Shown here one piece after another: positions 22,830 to 33,919 of a stretch of DNA of 64,000 nucleotides; the first letter of the stretch is position 1; each line of letters starts with the position of its first letter. The position numbers and the translations under genes were made by a program. Source of the DNA: Heterocephalus glaber (lineage: Eukaryota > Chordata > Mammalia > Rodentia > Bathyergidae); contig NW_004624880.1 in NCBI RefSeq assembly GCF_000247695.1, positions 1,988,308-2,052,307 on the forward strand, given 5' to 3'. Under the pieces are notes generated by a model that was not told the origin of the DNA, searched no databases, and saw only the letters and a list, made by a program, of their open reading frames with translations.

Positions 22830-23520
22830 AATGATGAAAGATAGTAGCTAAATCCATTAGCTTTCCCAGGTATATATGAATTTTAACAGTAAAAAAATTC
22901 TTAAACCTTTATGAATGGCTATTTGACAGAATTATAAGCACTAATGTTAGAACCGGGAGGAAATAATAGTGAGGGGCTTGCTCAAAAGCTTTTCCTATGA
23001 GCAGTTGTTTTACACACAGCCCTGTGCTGCCCTCAGAAGCTAATAACCAGCATTAATGAGCAGCTGGGAGCCATCTGCACTTGGTCCAGATGATATTTGC
23101 TACTGTCATGTATCTTTACCTCCAGGGAGGATATAGGTGTGATCTGAAGGAAGAAGGGAAATATGCAAAGTGACAGGCTGGGTGGTGCAGTGGGGTCTGA
23201 TTTCCTGGCATGTCCATCCGAGCTCACTGAGGCTGGGATTGTGATGTCATTCTGCATTACATGGTGAGGAGCACAGCTCACCCAGCACACTGAAACCATC
23301 AGGAGAGCCAGACCTGCTCATGGAGCATGAGCTGGCACTGTCAGGGTCACCCAGTGAAAGGGGTGTCCTCTCACTTCAGTTTCCAGTGGCCCAGACCCAG
23401 AGAGAGTTATCTTAGGCTGGGTTTCCCAACCAGTAGTCACCAGTACTCACAGTATCACCAGTCAGTTGTCAGGAAAACAAAGTACAGAGTTAACCCTTTC
23501 CTGTCACTTTAATGTGGTCC
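22830..23520. other. Intron sequence without recognised elements
   Basis: No repeat family recognised; the small frames on both strands lack features. Confidence 0.4.
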
Positions 23521-23832
23521 GACAGAAAATACAGAAATAGAATGCAAGCCCCCAATGCAATTTACATTTTTCTAGTGGTCATGTAACAAACAGAAAAAGA
23601 ATAACTGGTGAAATTAATGCTATATTTTATTTAATCTTAAATATACCAAACATTATTTCAATTTATAATTAACATAAAAATTATTAACAAGGTCTTTTAT
23701 ACTCCTTTAATTATAGTGACTCAAAATCTACTGTGTATTTTATACTTAGAGTGCAGCTCAGTTCCAGGTAGCCACATTTGAAGTACTTAGCTGCCATTTG
23801 TAGCTTGGTGGCTAGTGCTGCTCTAGACCCTA
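23521..23832 (-). mobile_element. hAT-type (MER1 group) DNA transposon remnant
   Basis: TTTTCTAGTGGTCATGTAAC, GGTGAAATTAATGCTATA, ACTGTGTATTTTATACTTAG and GGTGGCTAGTGCTGC follow a known non-autonomous hAT element of mammals. The exact subfamily name is not certain, and orientation is tentative. Confidence 0.6.
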
Positions 23833-23834
23833 TG

Positions 23835-24384
23835 AGTGTGGTGAGCTGGAACAGGGATGGTCAGGCCCCTCTACACAATTGGACAGAAATGAGACAGACA
23901 CCATACCATCAGGGGATGGGACTGAAAAGGATTTATTATCTTTACTTAACAGAGGTGGTAGTAAGGGTCAGGGAGAATTACTAGCAATAGTCACTCAGCT
24001 TGTACTGGAAAGAGTAGGACTAAGATCAGTATGTTCTGATTCTGTGGCCAGTATCTCTTCTACCACACAGTGACGGTAAGACATGAATCCTGCTCTTAGC
24101 TTGCTAAAATGTTGAGAGTGGAGGCAAGAAATAGCAACACCCAGAACCCTGCAGTGCCTCCACCCAGGTGAGAGGTTCAGCTCAGGGAAGCAGTTGTCAG
24201 AAACCTCCATTTGGTTCTTGATGTTTCTCTCCCTAGACCTATGCAGGGACACAAAACAAGAGGCATGGGATTTTGGCCAAGACAAGTTACTAGCATTACT
24301 GGATAGGAATCAATTTGGTTGCAATCAAAATTGTGGGACAAATTCTGCGACCAGAATCGTGGAATGAATTAAGTTTGTTAAGGA
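23835..24384. other. Intron sequence without recognised elements
   Basis: A partial MIR may lie near 23920-24080 (TTATCTTTACTTAACAGAGG, GGACTAAGATCAG). Confidence 0.35.
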
Positions 24385-24480
24385 GATACCACTATATGGT
24401 GTTTGCCTACCATGAAAAAGACTCTCTTCTGGGTTGATCTCCAGCGCTGCAAAAAACAAAACTAAAACAACAAAAACACT
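24385..24480 (+). mobile_element. Degraded ID-like SINE
   Basis: TGTTTGCCTACCATG ... GGGTTGATCTCCAGCGCTGC with an (AAAC)n tail. Confidence 0.55.
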
Positions 24481-24937
24481 TATACACACACACAAAAATG
24501 TAAAAATCATCCTTAGCTCCCTGCTACACAAATTGTAAGGAATTATTGCTAGATTTGTCCCATAGGCTGACATTCTATTATAGCTAATCCTTGTATCTTG
24601 CCTTTTCTCCTTTTGCAATTATCAATTCCATCACAGAGGTGAAAGTAAATCTGTATATTCTAGTATGGACAAAATTTCCAAACTACTGAAAAGTGCAGTA
24701 AGTTGCAAATAATACATTAAAATCCCACTTTAGTTAAGTGTAAAATAGTTTTATATTTATGTATGCACATATGTACCCATACCTACACAGAAAAGAATAT
24801 TCATTAAACTAATAGCAGGAATTACTTGGGGGAGTGGAAACAGCTTGAAGGGCTTGAGTCAAGGAAGGTCTTGAGGTGTATTCTTGTTTTTATTTTTAAA
24901 TAAAGAGAATATATTTGTGCATTCATTCTATAACTCT

Positions 24938-24992
24938 TTTAGACACATGCTAGGCCAGCACTCTACCACTGAAGTACAGCCCCAGCCCCGAG
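24938..24992 (-). mobile_element. ID-like SINE fragment
   Basis: ACACATGCTAGGCCAGCACTC ... CTGAAGTACAGCCCCAGCCCC. Confidence 0.6.
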
Positions 24993-25245
24993 GTTTTAAA
25001 GTTTTAAATGGAAAAAAGAGTTAGCATGTACATGTATCTATACTAGTTTGATTTATTTTCTTTTGTTTTATTTATCGAGGTACTGGGGTAGTTTGACAAA
25101 TATGCCATACAACCACAAGCAATTCCACCCCTTAATTGCTGGCTTCGCGGGAATGGGGGGCTTCAAAATCCACAAGAGGGTTCCTGCTGCTGGCAGGGTG
25201 TGCTTGGAAGCAGAGGCCTCTGGCCTTGGGGTTTCTGGTCATTTT

Positions 25246-25280
<35 letters not shown>
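25246..25280. repeat. (GT)n microsatellite
   Basis: About 17 GT units. Confidence 0.95.
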
Positions 25281-25285
<5 letters not shown>

Positions 25286-25395
25286 GCCTTTTCATTAAAT
25301 TAAAAAACAAAACAAAACTTGCTCTTCCTGGCGGGACATTGGTGGTCTAGGGTTCTCAGAGGATCTGACCTAGGAAGCCTGAGGGATAAAGGAAA

Positions 25396-25860
25396 AAGAA
25401 ACGCGGCGGTAGCAGCTGATCTCGTGTCCGGGTTGCTGCTCTGACTCCTCCAGCACATGTGGTTTCAATCACCGAGCCTGGCGCCTTCCCCTCGCGCAGA
25501 AGCTCAGCAGCCCCGGGCGCCCGGCTGACTTTATTCAAGAGGAGCCGGCCTGGACAGGGTGGCGGCCCCGTAGGAGAGAGCTGGGACTTCTTCTATAAAG
25601 TTTCCGGAAATGGCAGGGCTCAGCGACAGGCAGCAGGCAGCGCGCTGGTTGGGGGTTCGCCCGGGTCGCTCTCACCATCTCTGGGGAGAGACTAACCCTG
25701 AGCCCTCTTCGCCTGCGCTGTCCAAAGCAAACACAGCGCAGATGGCCCGAGCCGGGGCCCTGGTGAAACTGTTTTTTTCTCAGGAGATGGCCATCTCCCC
25801 TCTGGGACGCTGCCATCTCCACCGGCCTCTTCTCTTTCACTCTGGGCTCTCCCCCTTCCT
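25396..25860. promoter_or_regulatory. Intronic CpG-rich patch with a TATA motif
   Basis: By eye I count around 30 CpG pairs in about 470 bases, against a nearly CpG-free background. TATAAA at 25594-25599 is followed at once by the 10-bp palindrome TTTCCGGAAA (25601-25610), a possible ETS-type site. Long open frames on both strands reflect the GC content. The sequence is not a recognised gene or repeat and does not contain a CLMP-like exon 1. It could be an alternative promoter, an enhancer or an old retro-copied 5' end. Function is inference. Confidence 0.5.
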
Positions 25861-25869
25861 GCTCCCGAA

Positions 25870-26395
25870 TGAGGTTCTGAATTATGTACCACTCTGTGAA
25901 CAAAGACAATTCTGCCTTCCAAGGTGGAAGGTTAATTCAGTTTTTTAGAAAGACGGTTGAATGGAAACTTTTATGAGGCTCAGGGAACTGGATACATGAG
26001 GTTACTTTACCCATTTTGGAATAAGGACAAACTCTGTCACCTGTGTTGCAAGCCTGTCACATTTAAAACCAAATGCTGTTAGCCAGCCCCTAAGTCAGAT
26101 TCCATTTATGCTAGGTTATGCTTTGGGCCTACATTTCAGAAGGTGTTTTCAAAAGCAATAATCTAGGCTCTAGCCATGAACTGTCACCCTGGTAATACAA
26201 ACTTACAGACAGGCCTCTTCAAACACTCTGGTACCTAGCCTGCACCCTGAAATACCTGTGACAGACGCCACATTCAGGATTTTCCTTATTGTTCTCTCGT
26301 GGGACATTAGCCACTGGTCCTTAGTTGTGACCATATATACACATAGTGTATAGGCTTTATAAGTCAGAGTTGTCATTTTTACAGAAATAATTTAC
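25870..26395. other. Intron sequence without recognised elements
   Basis: Follows the CpG-rich patch; no repeat or gene seen. Confidence 0.4.
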
Positions 26396-26398
26396 TTT

Positions 26399-26482
26399 TG
26401 GGGGGGGGGTACCAAGGATTGAACTTGGGACCTTGCGCTTTGCGAGGCAGGCAGCGGAACTACTGAGCTAAATCCCCGGCCC
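26399..26482 (-). mobile_element. tRNA-derived ID-like SINE
   Basis: The expected T tail is replaced by a G run. Duplication CAGAAATAAT(T/G)TACTTT. Confidence 0.88.
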
Positions 26483-26554
26483 AGAAATAATGTACTTTAA
26501 AGAACAGAAATCATTTACATCATTATTAAAGATGCTTCACCATTTTCTTTCTTT

Positions 26555-26642
26555 CTTTTTTTTTTTTTGGTACCAGGGATTGAACTCGGGACCTTGTGCT
26601 TGCAAGGCAGGCAGCGGAACCACTGAACTAAATCCCCGGCCC
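26555..26642 (-). mobile_element. tRNA-derived ID-like SINE
   Basis: Duplication CTTCACCATTTTCTT at both ends; only about 70 bases from the previous antisense copy. Confidence 0.92.
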
Positions 26643-26979
26643 TTAACTTCACCATTTTCTTAGGTGCTTTGTTCTTGAGGTGAATAAGGAAAAAGATTTC
26701 ACAGGATCCAAAACAGTTCATTTGTTTATTGCTGTCCTTGGATTTCTTGCAGCTGGTCCCATGAAACCAAGCCCTCCCTGTGCAGGCATTTGTCACACTG
26801 CTAACAGAGCTCACATGCTAGCAGACAGACTTCGACATGAAACACTAAAACCCTACTGGCTCCCCTTGGGCTGTGCACCAAGGATGACCTAATCTACTTG
26901 ATATGTTATTGCTGAAGAAAAAATTGTTCATAACATTCTTAAAGGTGGTAAGGAAGACATTGCTCAAGGAAAGTGTAAA

Positions 26980-27830
26980 GGAGGAAAACCTTTTTCCTTC
27001 TACCTTACCAGCCTCTTAGCCATGGGTCTATAACAAAAGACAGGTTAAGAAGAGAAAATCATATAAATATACTTAATTTAAGTTTTATGTGACCTAGGAC
27101 CCTTTGCAAGGAAATGAAAACTCAAAGAAATTGTTAGATCACAGTGTTTTAGACTAGACTTGCAGTATGGATAGTCATGGAAACAGGATAACAAGCTGGA
27201 GGAAGCTAGGAAGGCCAGGTCATTCCTCTCAGTGTCCCTCTGCCTTCAGAGATGAGGAAAGACACTCCTTCCTTCCAGATGTAGGGAGGGTACCTGTCAG
27301 GAGGTCTTATGACTTGCTTCAGGGAAAGATCAGAGTCCTTCATGTCCCTGAGGTTTTTCAAATTCGTTCAGCTTAATAAACTCAATACTCCAAGGTGTCA
27401 TGTTTTGAGACAGTGTGTCCTGAACTCCATCAGTGGCTATTTACAACAGGATTTTGCAGCAAAGGAGAGAGACTGGGCTCAACTTCAAATATATGAAGGA
27501 AATGGGATTTATAGCCTCAGAGCAGAGTGAAGGGACTGGTGGATAGAAAAATACTAAGAAGTAGGATAATTCTTTGCTGCTCTGATGTAATATGATTTTT
27601 GCTGAAAGCAAAGCAGGGTAATAAGATATTGAGAGGATGAAACCAAGGATAGGGGATTCTCACTAAACAGACTCAGTAGGATTCTTGCTAAAGCTGGAGT
27701 AAGGGAACCAAGACAGAGATCAAGGCTGGGCCTAAAGAAAAGGAGGACTCAGAAGAGCCTGACTAAAGTTAGGTCAAGGAGTGAGTTTTTGTCACCCAGC
27801 AAACTTTTCCTGATCTAGCCCTATCCTGAT
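26980..27830. mobile_element. Candidate old ERVL-type LTR remnant
   Basis: The stretch CTATAACAAAAGACAGGTTAA, TTTATGTGACCTAGG, ACTCAATACTCCAAGGTGTC and CTCACTAAACAGACTC resembles old ERVL LTR sequence as I remember it. The family and both ends are uncertain. Non-coding. Confidence 0.4.
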
Positions 27831-27839
27831 TTTCCAGCC

Positions 27840-28340
27840 TCTTTTTTAGCTATTAGATCTTGTTGATTCTATACTGAAGTCACTGGAAACGTCTCATCTT
27901 TCCCTGAACATATTTCTAGGTCATCCCAACAACTCTAGAATTCCTTAGTGGTAATTATGACCTCCGGGCTTAGAGAAAAAAGAAACAGTAGGGAAGCTGT
28001 TATTTAGGAAATAACCATCTGCACATGGACCCTCCAAACAGCCTTTCCTGTTTGACAGTTCCCCCAAAGTACTCTTTTCCTTTGCTGCGTCCCTTAATAG
28101 GGCTGCTGCCCACTCATGGGCAGTGTGCCCTGGCGTGGGCAGAGTCAGCCTGGAGGGAGATGGAACCTGTATCTTTCTTTAGGATGCTTTGAAACAGTGT
28201 TATTTGTTCTAGCAGAGGTTTTGCCCCAGGACTTGGGATCAATTTTTTCTTTCTCCTTAGAGATTTCTTCCATCTATGTCCCCTTTCTCCAAGACTATTA
28301 CTTTCTCTCTACTTTTATACTCCTTACTACAGCAGTTAAG
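27840..28340. other. Intron sequence without recognised elements
   Basis: The 146-codon open frame at 28116-28556 begins here and runs into the DNA transposon; no domain recognised. Confidence 0.4.
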
Positions 28341-28342
28341 CT

Positions 28343-28688
28343 ATACAGATGGTTCCCAATTTATGATGACTCAACTTACAATTTTGTCCACTTAACAATG
28401 CTGCAAAAACTACACACATCCAGTAGAAACTCTACTTTGAATTTTCAATTTCAATCTTTTCCGTGGCCAGCAATATACATTATGATATCTCTCACAGTGC
28501 TGGGCTGCAGCAGGGCACCTTCCAGCCAGCGAATGATTGTGAGGAGAAACAGCTGATGCTACAGTGTACCATGTTGCTAAATATGAGTTTACATACAGTG
28601 AATGTATTTGTGATTTATGACATTTTCACCTCATATGATGGGTTTGTTGGGACACAACTCCACTGTAAGTCAAGAAGCAATTTTATAG
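28343..28688 (+). mobile_element. Tigger-like non-autonomous DNA transposon, near full length
   Basis: Starts ACAGATGGTTCCCAATTTAT and ends GGGACACAACTCCACTGTAA, with the internal GAATTTTCAATTTCAATC and CAGTGTACCATGTTGC segments of a pogo/Tigger-derived element. Diverged but complete. Confidence 0.65.
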
Positions 28689-28689
28689 T

Positions 28690-30155
28690 AGTGTGTGCTA
28701 TGTGCTTTAAAACAAGAGTTATTAAATTTAATTCTTACAACAGCCATGTAAAAAGGTACTATTGTGTTCCTGTGAGACATGATAAAACTACGCTCAGGTA
28801 AATTAATGATCTAAGGCCACAGTGAATGACAGAGTCAGGACTCCAGCCAGACCCAAGCCACATTAGGTAACCATCCTTCACAGTTTTTCAAAAATCCTGC
28901 ACTTTAAAAGTTTGGAAAAGGTTAGCTTTGGGCTTATTTCTTGTTAGTGTTCATTTGTTTTGTTTTTTTCTTAATCTTAAAAATATAAAATTTAAACTAA
29001 GAGGAATAAAAAATTCTCTGTAAGACACAAAATATAATTTTCTATATTCTTCCAACCTCTGTGGCCACTAGGAGATATTTCTTAATGGAGCTAAGAGGAC
29101 AAGTAAAATTTCTGTAACTCTATACTTTATTTGAGGGAAGAGATTAAAGATCTAAAACTAGGTGGTCAGACTATTTTGGATGAAGGAAAAATTCTATTTT
29201 GGAATGATCAGTATTTTTGGAATCCACTTGGTAAAGAAAAACAAAGACTTTACCACATAGTTTATGCACGTGTGACTACTGTATACACATGAACCATGAT
29301 GATGTTAGAAGCAATGTTCAACAGGGTTGTGAATTGGTGAAGTATTTTCTGGTTCCCGAAATACATTATTCCCACTCATTTTCAACAGCTTGCTCTCATC
29401 CCAGGATGCTCGAGCTACATGTCCCTACCTTGTGCAGGACACAGGGAAGGTGGCTTCTTTCCATTTGGGTGGGGACGTCACTGAGGGGACATCAACTTCT
29501 GTAGAAAGGGGGATGAGAGTTTCCTTCTTTCTCCTGACTTCCTCAAACATCTACTCAATACCATTTTTTTCTTAATCCATACTGTTTATAAATAATTTTT
29601 CTTTCTTTTTAATTTTGTCAAACCTTGCCTAGTGGGTAGGGCAAATCTGACCCTTGATGCCCCTGGGGCCACTTCCTCTCAGGGAGCCCCAAGAGAACTT
29701 GGTGGCTATGAGTGAGAATGAAAACTGATCTTTGTCCACAGAAGAGCCATTTAGAGGCCTCCTGGAGGCATTTACATGCCTCAGACTCCCCTGTACAGGC
29801 CTCAGTTTCAAATTCCTGAAAGATGAATGAATACCATACAGTATTCTCAAGCCCCAAATCTAATTTTCCTTACCTCTTTTTCCCTTTAATACTATTGTTC
29901 TTTCTCACCATCAACATTCCTACAAAAGAGGATTTCAGTCAATTCTGCTCTTTTCTGAGTATGGGCAGAGTCTTCTTTGGGCTTAGTGGTTTTAAATGCT
30001 AAACAGAGCAGGAGATGAAATTCAATCCTTAGTTTTGTAAGTTATATTTATTTCTCTAGTATTTCAGGAGCTTCCAAGGAGGAAAACTGTTTTGGTGAAA
30101 AGGAAAGGACAGGTGGATTCAATGGGAAAATAACAGTTTTTGAAAACAAAAAAAA
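28690..30155. other. Intron sequence, mostly unassigned
   Basis: A MIR-like tail lies near 28710-28860 (AAAAAGGTACTATTGTGTTC, AGAGTCAGGACTCCAGCC). The rest is unrecognised. Confidence 0.4.
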
Positions 30156-30159
30156 CCAG

Positions 30160-30260
30160 TGCTCTGAGAGTCAGAAGTCCTGGGTTCTAGTCCCAACTTT
30201 GCCATTAACTTATATCATTGTGTAAGGCAGCCTTGGCTGCCTAATTTATAAGATAAAATG
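30160..30260 (+). mobile_element. MIR
   Basis: GAAGTCCTGGGTTCTAGTCC ... TTTGCCATTAACTTAT. Confidence 0.6.
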
Positions 30261-30299
30261 GTCGGAGGAAAAGAAGTACTGAACAATGTTTAGAGATAC

Positions 30300-30510
30300 A
30301 AACTCCAAAACAGACCTTCAATTCAAATGCAGGCTGTGTCATTTCCTAGCTGCATTTCCTTTGGCAATATATTTGATTTCTCTGAGCCTCCATTTTGTCA
30401 TCTGTAAAATGGGAATAAAAAGTATAACTATTTATTAGGGTTGTTATAAGGATCAAATGATATTCATCGACCTCTTAACAAGTACTCAATAGATACCTAT
30501 TAATATAGAA
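30300..30510 (+). mobile_element. MIR
   Basis: CATTTCCTAGCTGCATTTCC, CCATTTTGTCATCTGTAAAA and TAGGGTTGTTATAAGGATCA: a clear sense MIR. Confidence 0.85.
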
Positions 30511-30654
30511 GTTCCACAAATTTTTTCACATCTCTATATATTTTAAGATTGAATTGAATATTTAAAAGGTCAACTTAGTTGTCTAACATCATGATTAAAT
30601 TTTTAATTATTTTTCACTTTATAACTTATAATCTTATTTTGGTTTTGTTTTTAT

Positions 30655-30905
30655 TTTATTTTTTTAAATTCTTTTATTGGCACATTTTAGGTATACAATA
30701 CATTTACATTTATCATTGGGTGCTTGTACCTGTACATGATGTATCTTGGTTCTTATTTTTTTCCCCATTACCTGTACACCCTTCACCCCTTCCACCCTTC
30801 CCTATTTACACAGATTTCGTTTCCACTTTTTTTCTTTTCTCATAATTTTTCCTTTCCCTTCTTTCCTGTCCCCTTTCCCTCCCAGTTTTGTTTTTTAAAT
30901 TTTTA
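30655..30905 (-). mobile_element. L1 3' end
   Basis: Antisense: TTATTGGCACATTTTAGGTA, TATCTTGGTTCTTATTTTTT, then pyrimidine-rich CCACCCTTCCC. Same family as 63815-64000. Confidence 0.75.
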
Positions 30906-30965
30906 TTTTCTTCCTGGTTTACTGGGAATTTTTAAAAAACCACAAATGGATTTGGTTGTTTTGTT

Positions 30966-31150
30966 TTGGGGGAGGTATTAACAATTTCACTGAGGGCTTT
31001 TGGACTGAGCTACATCCAGCTCTCTTATTTAGTTATTTTTTTAAATTTTGAGACAGGATCTTGCTAAGTCCTTAAATTGGCCAGGGTGGGCTCAAATTTG
31101 CAAACTTCCTGCCTTAGCCAATTACAAGATTGTACCACCATGCCTAGATT
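30966..31150 (-). mobile_element. B1+ID composite SINE
   Basis: ID part 30966-31020 (GAGCTACATCCAGC) and B1 part 31040-31150 (GAGACAGGATCTTGCTAAG). Confidence 0.65.
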
Positions 31151-31845
31151 GTTAAATTCTTTTGCTTCATCTGCTGAAAAGATATTGCTTTTTCTTTTAT
31201 TCTATAAGTATAGGGAATTGCAATGATTAATTTGTTCTTATGCTCTGAGGATGAAACCCATTTGGTTCGATATGTTATTTTTTGTATCTGTTACAAAGAT
31301 TTGCTAAAGAATGGTTAGTTACATCTATGTTCATGAGGGATAACGGCCTGTGATTTTCTTTTGTATGCACTTGATATCTTGTTATGGAGTTTGGGGTAGA
31401 ATAATACTGATAAAATGTGCTGGGAAAGGCTCTCTCACAGCTTCTCTATTTTCTGAAAGTCTCTGTAGAATTGCTCTTATTTCTCCACTCCCAGTCGGTT
31501 TAGCTCTGGTGTCTAAATGTGAAAGAGACTGCCTGGCCTTGCTGGTTCTCCCTCCCCTACACGATAAGGTGTATTTACCACTATGGGAAAAAAAGTGATC
31601 ATCTCCAAAGTAGAACTGTCTAAAGACACAGTTTAAAAGGGAAAGGCACTGCATGGCTTAGGGTGTAACACTCTGCAAAGAAAAAAAAGAGGGAAAAGGG
31701 GAGAGGTGGTGGGGGTGGGGGGAGAGAGGCAGGCTTAAATAAGTTAAAGAAAAGTTTTAAAAGGGAGCATTCCACCAGACTCTAAACAATACAACTGTAT
31801 GTGATACTAAGAAATCAAAATGTAAAGATCAAATTAGATGTTTGT
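31151..31845. other. Intron sequence, possibly old L1
   Basis: ATGAAACCCATTTGGTTCG and ATGAGGGATAACGGCCTGTG (31240-31360) resemble antisense-free L1 ORF2 sequence. A purine-rich run lies at 31678-31730. Confidence 0.35.
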
Positions 31846-31848
31846 AGC

Positions 31849-31972
31849 TGAGCATAGAGGCACACACCTATAATCCCAGTACCCAGGAGGCTGAGGCAGG
31901 AGGGTTGCCATGAGTTAGAAGCCAGCCTGGATTACATAGTGAAACCTGTCTCAAAAAGACAACAACAATGAA
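31849..31972 (+). mobile_element. B1-like SINE
   Basis: GCATAGAGGCACACACCTATAA ... GTGAAACCTGTCTCAAAAAG, without the internal duplication. Confidence 0.8.
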
Positions 31973-31989
31973 AAAGAGTTACATGTTTT

Positions 31990-32079
31990 GGGCTGGGGAT
32001 ATAGCTCAGTGGCATTGTGCCTGCCTCGCAAGTGCAAGGTCCTCAGTTCAATCCCCAGTACTGAAAAAAAAAAAAAAAA
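31990..32079 (+). mobile_element. tRNA-derived ID-like SINE
   Basis: Intact boxes with a 17-A tail, 45 bases upstream of the assembly gap. Confidence 0.9.
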
Positions 32080-32124
32080 GCAATTATGTGTTTGTAGTTT
32101 CCTATGCCTTTCTTTTATAGTATT

Positions 32125-32224
32125 NNNNNNNNNNNNNNNNNNNNNNNNNNNNNNNNNNNNNNNNNNNNNNNNNNNNNNNNNNNNNNNNNNNNNNNNNNNN
32201 NNNNNNNNNNNNNNNNNNNNNNNN
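32125..32224. other. Assembly gap, 100 N
   Basis: Exactly 100 N, a conventional placeholder, so the true missing length is unknown. Confidence 0.99.
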
Positions 32225-32279
32225 CTAATTTATCCCATTTAATGTAATTACTTATAATTAAGAAGTTTTTATTCCTATG

Positions 32280-32430
32280 AGTCCTTACACAATTATAAGC
32301 TTCTTGAAGGAAGAGACTGCTTTGTTTTCCTTGCTATTATCTTCACAAATTCACAAGAACAGAAAGCTGGTAAATGTGTAAATAATACATGGATAGATGA
32401 ATTATTGAATTAATTAATGCTATCAGATGA
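32280..32430 (+). mobile_element. L2 3' fragment
   Basis: ATAAGCTTCTTGAAGGAAGAG is the L2 motif for the start of the 3' segment. Confidence 0.5.
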
Positions 32431-32479
32431 GCTTCCTAGTAAATGTATATGTCCCTCTAAAAAGTTAATCCATTCAGCT

Positions 32480-32630
32480 TACATTCATTAAGGGGCTATT
32501 TGGAGCTTATCTGGTGACAAACATTGTATAAATACAAAGGCACATATGAAAAATGCTCTTGCCTGGGGAGTTTACTGCCCAGTGGGAGAAAAGATGAGAA
32601 AATATACAAGCACAAGAAAGAATAAGAATT
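32480..32630. mobile_element. Ancient mammal-wide repeat
   Basis: GCCTGGGGAGTTTACTGCCC and GTGGGAGAAAAGATGAG match the same old element as 20720 and 52790. Confidence 0.4.
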
Positions 32631-33198
32631 ATTTTAGAACTGTCCACAAAGTATTATGTCTGGGAAAATGGATAAAAGAGAAGTTCTTGCTCTTCTAGCA
32701 AAACCACATACTGTATTTGGGCTGGCTCCTGGAAAATGGAGAAGAGATTTTCCAAGCCAGGAAGGTGAGGTATTAAGTACCATGAGCAACACTTTGTGGA
32801 TTGTGGATAAGAATGCGCTTTTGTTCAAACCCCTCCAGCCCACTGTCCAGTGAGTGCTGTGTGTGGTTAATGACTGGCACCCTTAGGATATGATGACTTC
32901 TGCTGAAGAGACAGAAGCAAGCAAGAAGAATGAGTGCTAGAGAACAAGGCCAGGGCCAAAGCCCAAAGAACCCCAGTGCTGAGGGCTGGAGAATGAGTCT
33001 CTCCTTGATTCTGTAGGCAGTGGTGAGGCCACAAAGGCTTGTAAAGTAGGGCACTGCTTTTCAAACTTCACCAAGTGCTCCTAAGGCACAGGAGTGTGCA
33101 TATGCACCCCTGGGGATGTGGGACACAGCTCAGGACAACCTGCCACCAGCGTGGCATTTCTTTAAAATCTTGCTTTACTTTAAAAATACATGTGAAGT

Positions 33199-33305
33199 TG
33201 TGTATGCAGTGGTGCAGCCTATAATCCCAGTACTCTGGCAGGTTGGCGTGAGTGTGAGGACAGCCTCAGCAATGTAACAAGACCTCATTTCAAAAATTAA
33301 GTAAA
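33199..33305 (+). mobile_element. Degraded B1-like SINE
   Basis: GTGGTGCAGCCTATAATCCC ... GCAATGTAACAAGACCTC. Confidence 0.65.
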
Positions 33306-33329
33306 TAAATGTTAAAATGCATATGAATA

Positions 33330-33407
33330 GGGCCGGGGATTTAGCTCAGTGGTTCCGTTGATTGCCTCGCAAGCGCAAGGACCCAAGTTCGATCCCCGCC
33401 AAAAAAA
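33330..33407 (+). mobile_element. tRNA-derived ID-like SINE
   Basis: Exact duplication AAAATGCATATGAAT at 33314-33328 and about 33408-33422. Lacks the usual GGTACC end. Confidence 0.93.
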
Positions 33408-33749
33408 AAATGCATATGAATTCTGTGGATAACTCCATATGTATTTTTAAATATAGGGTATTATTTTAAATAACTTGACTTCAGTATAATGACACTCTAA
33501 GAAGATAATGACTACATAGTTGGTCAATAATTCTAGGTGGTCCTGTCACACTCACTGCCCATGACTTCCAGAGATATGAGCATATGTTCCTGAGAAGGAC
33601 AAAATAAAGAGATTACCCATTCTGTTCACTGCTATTTTCCTATAACCTTAAATGGTATCACTACATAGCAAGTGCTCAATAAGTGTCTATTAAATGAATG
33701 AATCCTTATTAATCCTTATTAATGAATGAATTATTAAATGAATGTCTGT

Positions 33750-33918
33750 AATCCTAGCACTGTGGGAGGCTGAGGCAGGGGGAATGCAAGTTCAAGCCCA
33801 GCCTGGGCAACTTAGCAAGACCTTGTCTCAAAATAAAAAGTAAAAAAAAAGGCTGTAGATGTAGCTCAGTGTGAAGGCTCTAGGTTCAATCCCCAGTAGC
33901 ACAAAAGTAAACTAAATA
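33750..33918 (+). mobile_element. B1+ID composite SINE
   Basis: B1 part 33750-33840, ID part 33852-33905. Flanked by ATGAATGAATTATTAAATG-like repeats. Confidence 0.8.
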
Positions 33919-33919
33919 A

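Noticed and set aside
25535..25948. 124- and 112-codon frames on opposite strands
   Set aside because: They follow from high GC content in the CpG-rich patch; neither gives a recognisable protein, and no CLMP-like signal peptide exon is present.
28116..28556. 146-codon open frame
   Set aside because: Its second half lies in a Tigger-like DNA transposon and the first half has no domain or splice signal.
31988..32242. Frame crossing the N gap
   Set aside because: It combines SINE sequence with 34 unknown residues.
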